Assembly (NCBI GenBank): GCA_030248215.1
Contig: JASANG010002985.1
Location: 201,001-265,000, forward strand
Direction of reading: 5' to 3'
Source: Enoplolaimus lenunculus
Lineage: Eukaryota > Nematoda > Enoplea > Enoplida > Thoracostomopsidae
DNA length: 64,000 bases
A model generated the notes under the pieces. That model was not told the DNA's origin, made no database searches, and saw nothing but the letters and a program-made list of their open reading frames with translations. The position numbers and the translations under genes were made by a program. This document shows, in pieces, positions 12,774-23,432 of the stretch (positions within the stretch are counted from its first letter, which is position 1; every line of letters begins with the position of its first letter).

Positions 12774-13458
12774 TGGAACCGGCCCGGGCCCAGGTCCGGC
12801 GAGCTCTGGCCACATTTTGGGCCTGCCGCCCTAAAACGAGCCAAGGCCAGCCGCCAGCCGAAATAAATCGCAGCAGTTCCCTATGCCAGAGCCTAAGCTT
12901 TAATAGTGCTGAATAATTTTATTGGCCGTGTAAATAGCTTGTATACGCTTCGTTAACATGAGGATATTTTTAAAATCAAGTTTGATTCTCTTTGCTTTTT
13001 TGTGGGACGTATCGGTTGTCCAAACTTTTGGAATTGGCTCTGGGACTGATTTTACAGTGGTGGTGTCATCAAAAATCATCAGTGTCCATCAAGAACCGCC
13101 GTAAGGTTTAAATCACTTTATCTCTGAGGTTTCACCCAGATCTGCCACTCTGTACACACGACAGTCGCATGCAAATCCTAGATATCATTGGTCTAAAATT
13201 GTTTTCCTGCTATTCGGTTGGACGTTTTGCATGGGAAAGTTTTTTTTATTTTTGTTTGTATTTTCTCACGACAGATTGACATGTACCTACGGCAAGTACT
13301 TGATTGCCAACCACAATACCGTTGGTTTGATGTATTGTTTTGTGCTCCAAAAAATATGAAATTTGCTTGTCCGGGCCCATGCGGGCCGGGCCCGTGCCAA
13401 GGGTGAAAGGTTCGGGCTGGGCCCCGAGTCCTTAAAAACCGGACCGGTTCCAACCCTG
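12774..13458 (+). mobile_element. hAT-like non-autonomous element, family G
   Basis: Termini CAGGGTTGGAACCGGCCC and inverted GGACCGGTTCCAACCCTG, inserted inside a TTAGGC-type array (flanks TCTAAGCC and CCTAAGTC, near-matching 8-mers). The interior shares long stretches with 58488-59252. It holds a short ORF at 12958-13104, listed separately. Confidence 0.7.
12958..13104 (+). CDS. signal-peptide-like ORF carried inside family G element
   Basis: 48 codons starting MRIFLKSSLILFAFLW, a hydrophobic leader, then GSGTDFTVVVSSK. The second G copy keeps an ATG and an equivalent frame (58664-58789: MRTFLKSHLILFAFGG, then GSETDFKVVVTSK). No transposase similarity. It looks like the first exon of a host secreted-protein gene picked up by the transposon. 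Whether it is expressed is unknown. Confidence 0.35.
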   Translation: MRIFLKSSLILFAFLWDVSVVQTFGIGSGTDFTVVVSSKIISVHQEPP

Positions 13459-13504
13459 CCTAAGTCTAAGCCTTTACTGCAAGGGTAAGCTTTATACTTA
13501 TGGC

Positions 13505-13760
13505 TACAGTGTAAATTCCAATGAGTTGATTACTCAATTCAGCTAGCGAATTTGTTATTTCTGAATTGATATCAGTAAACATTAAACTCTGAGTTGAATT
13601 GATTCTCACCCTGAGTTGAGTTGACTCTGGGTGAGTTGATTAATTAACTCAGAATGAATTTAATCAACTCAAAATTCTGAGTTCTGAAAGTCCTAACTCA
13701 GACTATGAGTGATTCAATTCATTCTGAGTTTAAATCAACTCACTGAAATTTTTCAGTGTA
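13505..13760. mobile_element. MITE family C
   Basis: TA-flanked; starts ACAGTGTAAATTCCAATGAG, ends in the inverted form TTTCAGTGTA. The interior is rich in AACTCA/TGAGTT so most of the element folds on itself. The TA target suggests a Tc1/mariner-type element. Other copies are at 13904, 14929, 17572, 30799, 31192, 40990 and 60464. Confidence 0.75.
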
Positions 13761-13903
13761 AACCTAAGGTAAAAAATTGGTATAAAGCATAGCTTACTTT
13801 ATTCCAGTGAAGTGAACAACCACTCCGCTCCTAATCCATATATGCGCATTAATGCTCAATGAGGTTCTATCCAAAAAATACAATTCTCATTACACCTGCA
13901 CTG

Positions 13904-14160
13904 TGGATTTCAGTGAGTTGATTTTAAAACTCAGAATTAATTGAATCGCTCAGTCTGAGTCAGGATTGTCAGAACTCAGAATTTTGAGTTGATTCAGTTC
14001 ATTCTGAGTTAATTAATAATCAACACACCCCGAATCACAATTCAACTCAAAGTGAGAATCAACTCAATTCAGAGTGAGCTTATGTTTACTGATATTAAAT
14101 GAGAACGAGCCAACTCGCTAGCTGAATTGATTTATCAACTCATTTGGAATTTACAGTGTG
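13904..14160. mobile_element. MITE family C, abutting the 3' end of the GPI-anchored gene
   Basis: Inverted-repeat element from CACTGTGGATTTCAGTGAGT to TTTGGAATTTACAGTG. Its right end is about 20 bp from the stop codon (14183-14181) of the minus-strand gene, so the cleavage site of that mRNA probably falls inside the element. Confidence 0.75.
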
Positions 14161-14180
14161 TGTTTAAAACCATTCCAGTT

Positions 14181-17100
14181 TTATTTATCAACGTGAACTA
14201 AAATGTTCAAAATTATTGAGCTCAGAACCAAAAATAAGCAAGTTCCCAGGCCACTTTCGACGCTCCTTGTTGACCCTCCGCTGGATGTGGTTGAAATTCC
14301 AAATATTCGTCGAAATGCTTCTACCCAACTATCATACGTTTCCGGAAGTTGACTGTTTGTTGTTTTATCCTGTTCGATGTGTAAAAATTGACCTGTCACT
14401 CCGGTTTGCGCTGCTCTTTGTTTACATGCGTCGCTTTGCGGCACTCCGTTAATAATTCGGCCAAATACGTTTGTTGTCGCGGCTAAATTACACTTTTCGG
14501 TGCGTTCTGCGGTTAAAATTAACCAATCAGACGGCAGTAATTGTTTGAGCGACGCTGAAAGACGGTTGACTGCTGAATTTGCGTCACTGTAGAATCTGAA
14601 AAGTTACAATATATATTCTCATATATGCGTAGCGCACCTATCACCAGGGCCCATATTCTCAAATGCGTATAGCACCTATCATCAATTAGCGATAGGTTTT
14701 TAAATTGACGCACACCTGCAATTGCATATCTCAAAATTGGTACAGAAGTAGGGCAAATCAAACGCGAACAATGTGCTGAATGTCGATCCTTAGGATCGGC
14801 TGGTTCCAAAGTTATAGGACCTATCACCAACTGGTGATACGTCCTACTCACATTTGAGAATACAGGCTCAGTTTGTAAATATAACTCTTGTTGTTGAAAA
14901 ATTTCGAACATTCCGGTGTATTGATTAATCAACTCAGAAAAAACATTACTGTAGTAACCCGAATAAGAGGGTGTAGGGTCACTACAGTAGTTATTTTTGG
15001 TCATTTTTGAGTTAATATCAGTAAATATTAACTCGCTCTAAGCTATTTAACTAAATCAATTCAGAATTCTGAGTTTTGAAAACCTACTTCTGAGTGGATT
15101 CAACTCATTCTCGTTAAAATCAACTAAATGGAATTCACAGTTTGTCACTTTTGAACCAGCGAATACTGAGGCTCAAAATTCAGCACATATTTCATATATG
15201 ATTTGCTGTACTTCTGTAGCAATTTTGAATTAGACTACTGCAATAGTTAGTGAGTTTGAAAACCTATTACTAATGCGGGGTTCACGTTATAAATGGTGCA
15301 ACTGGGCCACGTTTTGTCACGTTGTATATATTGGGTAACATTTTGTCTGCAATGTATCCCAATATGATATTCAGAAAACAGTGGTTGTCTGCTAACATCA
15401 CGTATACGGTGTCTGTCAAGATCATATGATCATTTTGAAAATGTCTACTGAGTCAGTTGCATAACTAGGTTTGGAATATCATATGATACTAATCTACATG
15501 TAATTGGCGGCAAATTCAAATTTTGGCGGGAAATTCAAATTTTGGCGGCAAAATTCAAATTTGGCGGCAAATTCAAATTTAGAGGGGAAAATTCAAAATT
15601 TGGCAGGAAATTCACATTTTGGCGGGAAATTCAAATTTTGGCGGAAAATTGAAATTTTGGCAGGAAAATTCAAATTTTGGTTGAAAATTCAAATTTTGGC
15701 GGCAAATTCAAATTCAGGTGGGAAAATTCAGATTTTGGCGGGAAAGCCAAATCTTGAGGGAAGTACAAATTTTAGCGGGAAACTTAAATTTTGGCGCAAA
15801 AATTCAAAATTTGGCGGGAAAACAGAAATTTTCTCAGGAAAATTCGAATTTGGGAGAGAATATTCAAAATTTTAGCGGATTGTATACGTCTTTAAACTAC
15901 ATAATGGAATATCATATGATACTCCAAATCCGTCTTTGAATATCATATCATATATGCTGTTAATTTGGAATATCATATGATACTCAACAATATGTCTGAT
16001 TATGTCACGTAACATTCGAACACTTGTATGCTGAGATAACATGAATACCCGTGCTTTGTATAGCAATATTTCAGGTTGAGCTCAGGCTCTCCCCAACCTA
16101 AGTTTACGTCTTGGACGTATTTCAGGTTGTAAAATTAGGGTATTGGGTTGAGCTTTAGCCTTTAATTTGGGAGTCGGTTTCCATGACAAATCTCTGTGTT
16201 TTGATTTAAAACGTGTTAGTCTTATATTTCAGAAATATTTGTCTTATGTGTCAGAAATATTTTTCTTCATCGTTCATAAAGCAAAGTCTTAAATTTAAGA
16301 CATTTTAGTGTGAAAACCTTTTAGACCAATATTTCTGAAAAATTTCAGAAATAAGTCTTGAATTTAAGCCATATGTGTCTGGAGTCTGTATCAAGACATA
16401 ATTGTCTTAAATTTCAAATAATATTTCTTGAATACAAGACAATTTTTTTGTGTGTAAGCCTACGCCTAAGCAAAAAATGTAGTCTAGAACTAAAAGCCTA
16501 CTCTTTTACAGACCCACTAGACATCGAGATGGCCCTAAAAGTAACATGGGCCGTAATCCTTATTGACGTTTATAGTCCTACCAATATAAAGAACGCGCTA
16601 GCGATAGCGCCTGTGTAGTGCATTGGTTGTGGCATACGACTGATAATCTTTTAGTCCGGGTTCGATCTGGCGCTGTAAAGCTAATAATAATACAATTTAC
16701 TTTGAGCCATATTCTTCTTTTTCGCCAACTGATATAAAAATAGTTACTCCAGGGCACGATATATTACGCATTCCATGTATTTGAACAAATAAGCATGAGT
16801 TTTTCTACAATTAAATACATTTTTTCTTCAGCAAAATGTTTACAAACTGCAAATTTTTTACTGACAATGAATGTGTTTATTGAAATCCCACCAGGTGTAA
16901 TATTTACCAAATTGTCAACCGCTAAAACTGTTTAGTGTTCCTTCAATTCAATTAACCATTCCACAACACTTGTCCATGGTACTAAAAAGCCAATTTTACA
17001 ACTGGTACACACGTTTGCCTAAGCCTAAGCTTAAACTTTAGCCAAAGCCTAACTCTAGGCCTAAGCCCAAGCCAAACCCTACGTCTAAACCTAGGCCTAA

Positions 17101-20100
17101 GCCAACGATTAAAACCTAAGCCAAACACAAAGCTTAAGCATAAGCCTCGAGGTAAGCCCAAACGTAAGCCTAAGACTAAGTCTGTGACTAAGCCTAAGCA
17201 TAAACCTATGCTTGAGTTTACGTCTTCATCCGGAGGCGTATAGGCTTTCCCACAAAAATGGTTAACTTCTTTAAAAATTTCGAAGTGGTTTCTTTCCGTG
17301 CCAAATTAAAAACGAATAACAAAAATATACACATGCTGGTTTGACACCGAAACCCTATTTGCTGCACAAATCTGGCTTACATCAGCATTCCATTCGCATC
17401 CTTTACTCATCTGCCAATCGTATACTTCGAGCAAAGTAGCATGAAACATAAGTTTATCAGTATGGGCGGCATCCATTGGCTTATAGTGATTCTGACATTC
17501 GCCGGTTGCATTTACAGACGAACGGACTGCGCCTGAAACATAACAACCAGGGATGTATGACATAACGGTACACTGTAAATTGCGATGAGTTGATCAACTT
17601 AGAGAACGAATTAGTCATTTCTGGTTATTTCTGAGTTTTAATAACACCAAAACATCAACTCGATTTGAGCTGATTTCATTCCGAATGAGCTGATTAATTG
17701 ACACAGAATGAGATCAATCAATTCAAAATTCTGGGTTCAAAAGCCCTAATTCAGAGCTCAGGCTTCTGGAGTAGATTTAACCAGGGTGCAAACGGATAGT
17801 CAAAATAACGGAAACGGATATTGAAGTATAAAAGTTTATAAATGTTTTATTTTTTGCCAACATAATCGCGGCGTGATAAATTCAACGGTCTTTTAAAAAT
17901 TTCAAAGAAAAAGAACGCGGATGCATCGAAATTTTTTAAAATTTTGAATGAATTTCCATAATTCTTATTTCATTTCGAACAATTTCAGCATTCATATCTG
18001 TAACAAAAAATTGCGAGATATATACGTGATTTGTAAATAATGTTGAACTTATAAACAACATAATTTCCGTTATTTCTATAACCGAAACGGAAACGGACAC
18101 CGATTTTTAACGGAAACGGATATCCGGTTATAACATTGATTTAATTCATTCTGAATTAAAACAGCTCACTCGAATTTACAGTGTGCGGTCGCTACCTTAT
18201 AAATTATTGCATTTGTGCAAATAAAATTGCGTTTTGCTTCTCGCTCGCTTCGCTCGAAAGGTTTTTATATATTTCGATGCCGGAAATTTTAAATGTGTGT
18301 AGAATCCGTCACATCCCGGTGACAGGTTTTTAGTATTAAATTTAGTAATACAACCAGCGAATGGTGGAACTTAGAAATTTAGCACATTTTTCGCATTTGA
18401 CTTCAACGATAAATTGAACAAATTTTAAAATAGTTGCAGTAGTTTGTGCGGTTGATAATCAGTTATATTTTAAATTGCCGCTGGGTGCTATCCACAGTTG
18501 ACCAGCGGCGCAATCTCAGATGGGGGGTTTACAAGGGCACAGTAAATTTTGCAAACACGTTTCTGTGAGATTTTAGGACATTAAAATGTAGAATTTTTCA
18601 AAAATTCAAATTTGAGGTTAAAATAATCAGGCAACGCAATGAGAAGCTCAAATATGCAAAAAAAGTTTTCCAAATCTCACCGTTGGTTGGTAAACCGCCG
18701 GCTGAAGGGGATAACCGAAAACAAGCCAGGATATTTTACCGGTAACAATCATTGATCCTGCTCCAAGCTTTGAGTACAACGCTGCAGTTTGTCTTTGTAC
18801 TGGACCATCGGTAAATGGATGGGCAGCGGACAAATGAAGACCAGGCAAGACAACTTGAGACGTTTTGCGTGGAATGGGAACTATGAAGATTCCCCAGCCA
18901 TTCGCGAACCGGTTTTGAAACAGTTGTCGTTCGGTGAGAACACAATGACTAAAAGTTAAACGTATATTTTCAATGACCCATGTAAAGATCAAAGGCGGAA
19001 CGTTTTTTCTGCGGGACTGCAACAAAAGTAAGCTTATGCGTTAGACTTTAGGCATAGGCAGTGCCGGAGCAGGCAGCAGTGGTCGCGAACCGGTTTTGAA
19101 TCAGTTGTCGTTCGGTGAGAACACAATGACTAAAAGTTAAACGTATGTTTTCCATGGCCCATGTAAAGATCAAAGGCGGAACGTTTTTTCTGCGGGACTG
19201 CAACAAAAGTAAGCTTATGCCTTAGACTTTAGGCATAGGCAGTGCCGGAGCAGGCAGGAGTGGGGGCTCCGCTCAATTCCAGGGTGAGGGCCCCCCAAAC
19301 TTGCGAGCGAAGAAGTGAGCAAGAAGCTAGACGCATTTTAAAACTTAAGCGGTTTTTGTTTCAACCGGTTAGGGTGGGGGCCCTTTAGAGTAGCCCCCTC
19401 CCCAAATGGGGTATGGGGAGTGGCCGCTCCGGCCCTGGACATAGGCTTTGGCTTAGGTATAAGCTCAATCTTACGCTTTAAGCTTAGAGTTAGGAATATA
19501 TTTATACTACTAAGGCTTAAGGCTCTGTTCTCATGGGTTCGAGTCCCACCGCATCCGCTGCAAAATTTTCGTGAAGGGCTCTATATGGTACTGCTTAACC
19601 CTTTAGCGGGACATTATTAAAAATAAATACTTTACTATGATTGCTGCTCGGTATCGAAAAATCGTTTAATAATGACAATTTCCCGTATCGCTGTTGGCAC
19701 AATACCGTCATTGCAGTTATCTTTGTTCTGCTCCAGAATCCTTCGGACCACCTGCAACAAAATACAAATACTTCATACAAAGTGTGGACTGCGCATTGGC
19801 GGATCCATTGGATGGATCAAACTGGGGTAGGCTGCTCCAAAATGGACCAAAACCAAAATCTGACATTACGATTTATTATAATTGCGTTTGGTTTCTCGCT
19901 CAATCGCCATGTCTTCATCGGCAAACTCCAGGTGCATTTTTATTTATTTATTTATATGTTTGTTTATTATTTATTTATTTGTTTATTTTTTATTTATTTG
20001 TTTTTTATTTAAATACTGCATGAATATTTTTAATGTCATCTGAGATTAAATTTAAAACTAAGATTCGAACTCCATATATTTTCGGATAGGAGGTGTTTAG

Positions 20101-21252
20101 GGTCGCCATTCGACTACAACAGTTTACCGGTCGAATGAACGAGGGTTCCTGCATCTTGTGGAAATTTTGTACTGTGTATACGCGTAATAATTGTTAAACA
20201 CTGTGCATTGTGCATTAATTATTTAGAGTACAGTTTGTGCGTTTAGTTGCTCATAGTATACTTACTCTACGCATGGGTGTAGCCAGGATTTTCGAAATGA
20301 GGGGTAAAAGACGTTGTATAGCCATTTCGAGGGGGTTTCTTGCATTGACAACTGTAACCGCGTCTATAAACCCAGGTACAGAAATCCCTAAAGGAGCTTA
20401 TGTTTGGCACTAGAATCCCTCTAACTACTCCCTGTAGGCTCGTAGTCAGCTTAACTTGCCAGGGGCTAAAAATTTTGTCAAGATGGGAGTACAACATTTT
20501 TCGTTAACTTATAAGCAAGGTTGAAAGTTTTCTAGGGGGGTCAAAAAATTTTGCAGAGGGGCTGCACCCCCTGGCATTCTGTTGGCTACGAGCTCGCTCC
20601 TTTGACTCTTCGCAAGAAATGCTTACTGCTCTCTAAATGTTTAAACTAACTTGATTTAAACTTAAGCTAATCCAGCAGTATTAAACTAAGTTTCGAGATG
20701 AACTGAACTAAATAGGTTCGCTTACCCTTAGACTTATTTAAAATCTTACGTATTTTTAGTTTAAGCTAAGCTTAAATGAAGTTTTAGACACATATAATTT
20801 CTTAGCTGTGATTTGTCACTAAACCAAAAATAAGTTTACTTAAACTCGTGATAAGCTTACTTAAAATATGTTAGTTTAAGAAAAACATAAAATTCTAGTT
20901 TAGTTAGTCCGTACAGCCGTTTCAGTTTTACTTATACTAATATTCAAGCTTAGTTAAGCTATAATTTACGTTTGAACCTTTTAAAGAGTGCTTCATGCCT
21001 AAACAGCAATTGAAACTGGCAAAACCTTACCGATTTCCACGCAGTGACTTCCTGAGGCGTTGGTTCCAGTTCAAGTTTCCATTTTTTCAATGATATTTGA
21101 TCTTGTTGAATTATAAACTTTTCCAAACATAACATAAGATTATGCACCGTTGTAGATTTGAAAATACAGTTTTCCGGATTACTGGCAGCATCAGCCGGAA
21201 ATAGTGAAAATAACAAAAAACAAAGAATAGTCACAATTATTAGATTAGACAT
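14181..21252 (-). CDS. secreted, GPI-anchored-like protein of unknown family, 405 aa, 6 exons
   Basis: Exons on the minus strand: 21252-21031, 19751-19636, 18948-18740, 17532-17381, 16804-16701, 14595-14181. All are GT..AG and all phases fit (1218 nt with stop). Exon 1 starts with signal peptide MSNLIIVTILCFLLFSLFPA. Exons 3 to 6 carry patterned motifs: LPGLHLSAAHPFTDGPVQRQ, GECQNHYKPMDAAHTDKLMF, LFVQIHGMRNISCPG, CNLAATTNVFGRIINGV, TGQFLHIEQDK. Conserved-looking His/Asp/Cys sites and paired Cys suggest an extracellular enzyme, but I cannot name the family. The C-terminus is Ser/Thr/Gly-rich, then SGLGTCLFLVLSSIILNILV, as in GPI-anchor signals. AATAAA (14185-14180) overlaps the TAA stop. Introns hold nested MITEs, hAT-like elements and minisatellites; the exon 3 acceptor side is tandemly duplicated. 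Confidence 0.85.
14610..14873. mobile_element. MITE family E
   Basis: From GGGCCCATATTCTCAAATGC to the inverted CACATTTGAGAATACAGGC, with inner CCTATCACCAACTGGTGATA. It sits just 5' (minus sense) of the exon 6 acceptor at 14596. Other parts are at 3135-3180, 30751-31803, 36934-36990 and 47285-47340. Confidence 0.65.
14929..15145. mobile_element. MITE C interrupted by a minimal family D element
   Basis: C-type AACTCA/TGAGTT sequence is split at 14946-14992 by a sequence with both D termini back to back: TACTGTAGTAACCCGAATAA and GGGTCACTACAGTA. The D insert is about 47 bp versus about 400-440 bp for fuller copies. Confidence 0.6.
15470..15990. repeat. 17-19 bp minisatellite (GGCGGGAAATTCAAATTTT-like) with palindromic flanks
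   Basis: About 20 units of GGCGGGAAATTCAAATTTT and variants fill 15507-15880. GGAATATCATATGATAC occurs on both sides (15471, 15904, 15967). Open frames across it (translations rich in NSNFGGKFKFW) are by-products of the repeat. Confidence 0.85.
16070..16456. mobile_element. MITE family J
   Basis: Shares the central CCAACCTAAGTTTACGTCTT block and AAGACA/TTTCTTGAA runs with 32752-33378, ending TTTTTTTGTGTGTA. It lies in intron 5 of the GPI-anchored gene and is abutted by a MITE B fragment. Confidence 0.5.
16457..16553 (-). mobile_element. MITE family B fragment
   Basis: CCTAAGCAAAAAATGTAGTC through to the B terminus CTAAAAGTAACATGGGCC, in reverse orientation. The other end is missing, apparently lost at the junction with the J element. 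Confidence 0.6.
16603..16675 (+). pseudogene. tRNA-like sequence, decayed (Ile GAT-like)
   Basis: AGCGCC and GGCGCT form an acceptor-like stem; an A box-like GTGTAGTGCATTGG, an anticodon region CTGATAATC and a B box GGGTTCGATC follow in order. The anticodon and T stems do not pair properly, so this is a tRNA pseudogene or SINE remnant. It lies in intron 5 of the GPI-anchored gene. Confidence 0.3.
17010..17262 (-). repeat. degenerate telomere-like (CCTAAG)n array
   Basis: About 35 hexamers of GCCTAA and variants (GCCAAA, GTCTAA, GCTTAA) without recognisable MITE ends. Either the core of a MITE A/B that lost its termini or an independent array. Confidence 0.6.
17572..18184. mobile_element. MITE C carrying a family P hAT-like insertion
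   Basis: C termini are at 17572 (ACACTGTAAATTGCGATGAG) and 18184 (GAATTTACAGTGTG). Inside, 17781 to about 18143 starts CAGGGTGCAAACGGATAGTC and ends near GATATCCGGTTATAACATT. It is flanked by GATTTAAC and GATTTAAT, an 8-bp duplication with one mismatch, as expected for hAT-type elements. Within an intron of the GPI-anchored gene. Confidence 0.7.
18902..19259. repeat. 181-bp tandem duplication spanning an exon edge, MITE A and hAT start
   Basis: TCGCGAACCGGTTTTGAA begins at 18902 and again at 19083. The unit contains the first 46 or so coding bases and the acceptor of exon 3 of the GPI-anchored gene, the left end of a MITE A, and the first bases of the hAT-like element that starts at 19240. 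The duplication therefore postdates both insertions. Confidence 0.85.
19240..19437. mobile_element. hAT-like element inside a MITE A
   Basis: Ends CAGTGCCGGAGCAGGCAG and CCGCTCCGGCCCTG. Flanked by GGCATAGG (19232-19239) and GACATAGG (19438-19445), 7 of 8 matching. The host MITE A starts near 19155 and resumes at 19438-19540. Confidence 0.75.
19530..19565 (+). other. tRNA 3'-half-like fragment
   Basis: CATGGGTTCGAGTCCCACCG has a perfect B box and T-arm stem but no 5' half is visible. Probably a SINE or pseudogene remnant. Confidence 0.25.
19938..20011. repeat. (TTTA)n microsatellite
   Basis: TTTATTTATTTATATGTTTG and similar, imperfect tetranucleotide run in an intron of the GPI-anchored gene. 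Confidence 0.85.
20055..20270 (-). mobile_element. SINE family 2 copy
   Basis: On the minus strand the head TATACTATGAGCAACTAAAC, then TGTTTAACAATTATTACGCG, and a weak tRNA-like tail containing GTTCGAATC. Copies are at 12295-11930, 33690-33830, 40560-40325, 42722-42975, 44455-44700 and 49945-49800. Confidence 0.55.
20271..20600. mobile_element. hAT-like element, family K
   Basis: ATGGGTGTAGCCAGGATTTT at one end and GTTGGCTACGAGC at the other, with a G/C-run interior (AGGGGCTGCACCCCCTGGC). Relatives: 48033-48190, 51060-51240, 57355-57525, 62405-62545. Confidence 0.55.
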
Positions 21253-21559
21253 ATATAATACAACTATAATATATCTATGTTTTCAACGCTGGAACTGTCC
21301 ACATACGTATTTTTGGCAACGTTCCAGCTGTTGTAATGATTTATATATAAACAAAAGATAGCATATATATGCAAATTAGAAGACATTGTTAAATAGTTTT
21401 GTGAGCAATATTTTAGGGATGCAATTTTGCAACCACGTTGACTAGTTTTAAAACTAAATCCCATATTGGCTTTCAGACGATTACACGCATGTCTGTATGT
21501 TTTTTGCCTAAATTGACCAAATATAACATCAATTTTTTTATTGGGTATATACTTGTTTA

Positions 21560-21865
21560 GTTCCACCCACACTAGTGTTTAATTTAATAGAAAGCGGTGT
21601 TGTTATTACGTTATCAAACGTTTAGGCTAAGACAAAGGCTTAGGTTTAAGCTTAGGCATATTCTCAAGCTTAGACATAAAGCTCGAGTTCGTTATGTATG
21701 GTAACTTTCACTAGTGTTAATTTAACAGAAGTCGAACGTTTCCGCTGCAACAGTGTTTATGGTAGTACTTTATCAAATGTTCAGGCTAAGACATAGGCTT
21801 AGGCTTAAGCTTTGGAATATTCCCAAGCTTAGGCTTAGGCCCGGGTTCGTTATATACGCCAACTT
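21560..21865 (+). repeat. two tandem copies of a unit of about 145 bp with TTAGGC runs
   Basis: The block ACTAGTGTTTAATTTAATAG ... GTTATCAAACGTTTAGGCTA at about 21570 recurs at about 21710 with small changes, each with its own GGCTTAGG stretch and ending in GGTTCGTTAT-like sequence. It lies 0.3 kb upstream of the GPI-anchored gene start. Confidence 0.6.
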
Positions 21866-22330
21866 TATGTGTGACGTCTAAACAAGTACTGTGTATTGCA
21901 GTCCAGCAGAAAAACTGTACATCCCTCAAAGTAAATATGGTCTCCTATATATTGTAGATTCGTGGCTTTTAAATGATGTTTACTATAAATTGTGAGTAAA
22001 ATTTCTTTCACAATTCAAAAAAATATGGCCAATGGTTATCGTGGTTCCAAACGAACCACACAGACCGCACCACCGTTGCTTGCAACCAGTTATCAAAACC
22101 AAAATTGTATATCAAAAATTGCTAAAATTGCGTTTGGTTGCTCGCTCGCGAGTTTTTTTTGTTGTTTTCGCTAAAAATGTACACTGACAAAAATATAACA
22201 TTTTTGCAAATTTGTGCATTTAAAGCGCAAAAATAAATAACTCAAATAAACACAACAGCGATAAATGTGCAATAATTGGTTAAATTATGCGTTTTTTTTT
22301 CTTACCATCAATTTTTGTTAATATTGTCGG

Positions 22331-22585
22331 ACCATGTAAAGATCAGGGGCGAAACGTTTTTCTGTGAGACTACAATAGAGTAAACTTAAGTTTTAGACTA
22401 TTTTTTTGCTTGGCTTAGGCTTAGACTTTAGGCTTAGGAATATGCTCATTCTTAAGCTTAGGCTTGGACTTTAGACTTAGAAAGATGCTCATTCTTAAGC
22501 TTAGGCTTAGCCTTTAGGCTTAGAAATATGCTCATTCTTAAGCTTAGGCTTAGACTTTAGGCTTAGGCTTAGGAAAATGCATATG
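22331..22585 (+). mobile_element. MITE family A, right end missing
   Basis: Begins CCATGTAAAGATCAGGGGCG and runs into a TTAGGC array with three AATATGCTCATTCTTAAGCT spacers, then stops without a right terminus. Confidence 0.7.
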
Positions 22586-22686
22586 GAATGATGAATCCAT
22601 CGCCAAAATTTTTGGAGACATAAAAAAGCACTTTTACAAGCTTCAGAATATTAATCGGCTGCAGAATTTGAATTACCAAAATGCTT

Positions 22687-22867
22687 GGCGCATGTAAACG
22701 TCAGAGGCGACACGTGTTTCTGTGGGACTGCAATAGAGTAAGCTTAAGTTTTATACTAAGTTTTCTGCTTTACGCTTAAGCTTATGCTTAAGCTCATTTT
22801 TACGCTTACGTTTTAGACTTAGGAATATGGTTATACCAGTGTTACCGCCCTGTTCTATACATTGGTC
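22687..22867 (+). mobile_element. MITE family A variant
   Basis: GGCGCATGTAAACGTCAGAG to CCTGTTCTATACATTGGTC; flanks AAATGCTT and AAATGATG (6 of 8 match). Short internal array. Confidence 0.7.
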
Positions 22868-22927
22868 AAATGATGTTTTGCACAGCCGAAATAAAATCAT
22901 GGCTACATTCGTGCTTATTATTGTTTC

Positions 22928-23111
22928 GGCCAATGTTACTTTTAGGGCCGTAACAGTAGATTAAGCGTATTCCTAAGCCTAAGCCTAAGCCTAAACGTTA
23001 CAAAAGTTTGTTCCTAAGCCTAAGTATAATCAAAAAATGTAATCTAAAATCTAAATTTACCTTTTTACAGACCCAACAGAAACCCGGACGCCAGTAAAAG
23101 TAACCTGGGTC
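22928..23111 (-). mobile_element. MITE family B
   Basis: GGCCAATGTTACTTTTAGGG to AAAAGTAACCTGGGTC; flanks ATTGTTTC and ACTGTTTT (6 of 8). The core holds CCTAAG units and the B-specific TTACAAAAGTTTGTTCC. Confidence 0.75.
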
Positions 23112-23225
23112 ACTGTTTTAATAAAGAATATGGGGCAAACGGGGCTTAAGCACGCAATAAAAACAACCTGATAGCAAAGCTATTTCATATCCCATATACA
23201 TTGTATGTTTTAAAAAATCTTTCAG

Positions 23226-23432
23226 TCCCACTAGCGGATCCAGAGGGGGGAAGATGTAGAAGCGTAAGCCCCCCCGTCAGCAATTTTTTGTGATGAAATG
23301 GTAATGTTTCCACTTCACAATTTTTTCTGAACATTTTGGGTGTCAAATTGATATTGTTTACAATTTTTGCGTTCGTTAACATTTGCCATCTCGCCCCTGC
23401 CCGTGAGAAATTTTTGGATCCGACTCTGTCAG
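23226..23432. mobile_element. hAT-like element, family H
   Basis: CACTAGCGGATCCAGAGGGG at the left and TTTTTGGATCCGACTCTG at the right, with poly-C/G interior. Related copies: 46980-47035 (one end), 55360-55562, 58862-59115. Confidence 0.6.

Noticed and set aside
15504-15875. 123-codon frame with repeating NSNFGGKFKFW
   Set aside because: By-product of the 17-19 bp minisatellite.
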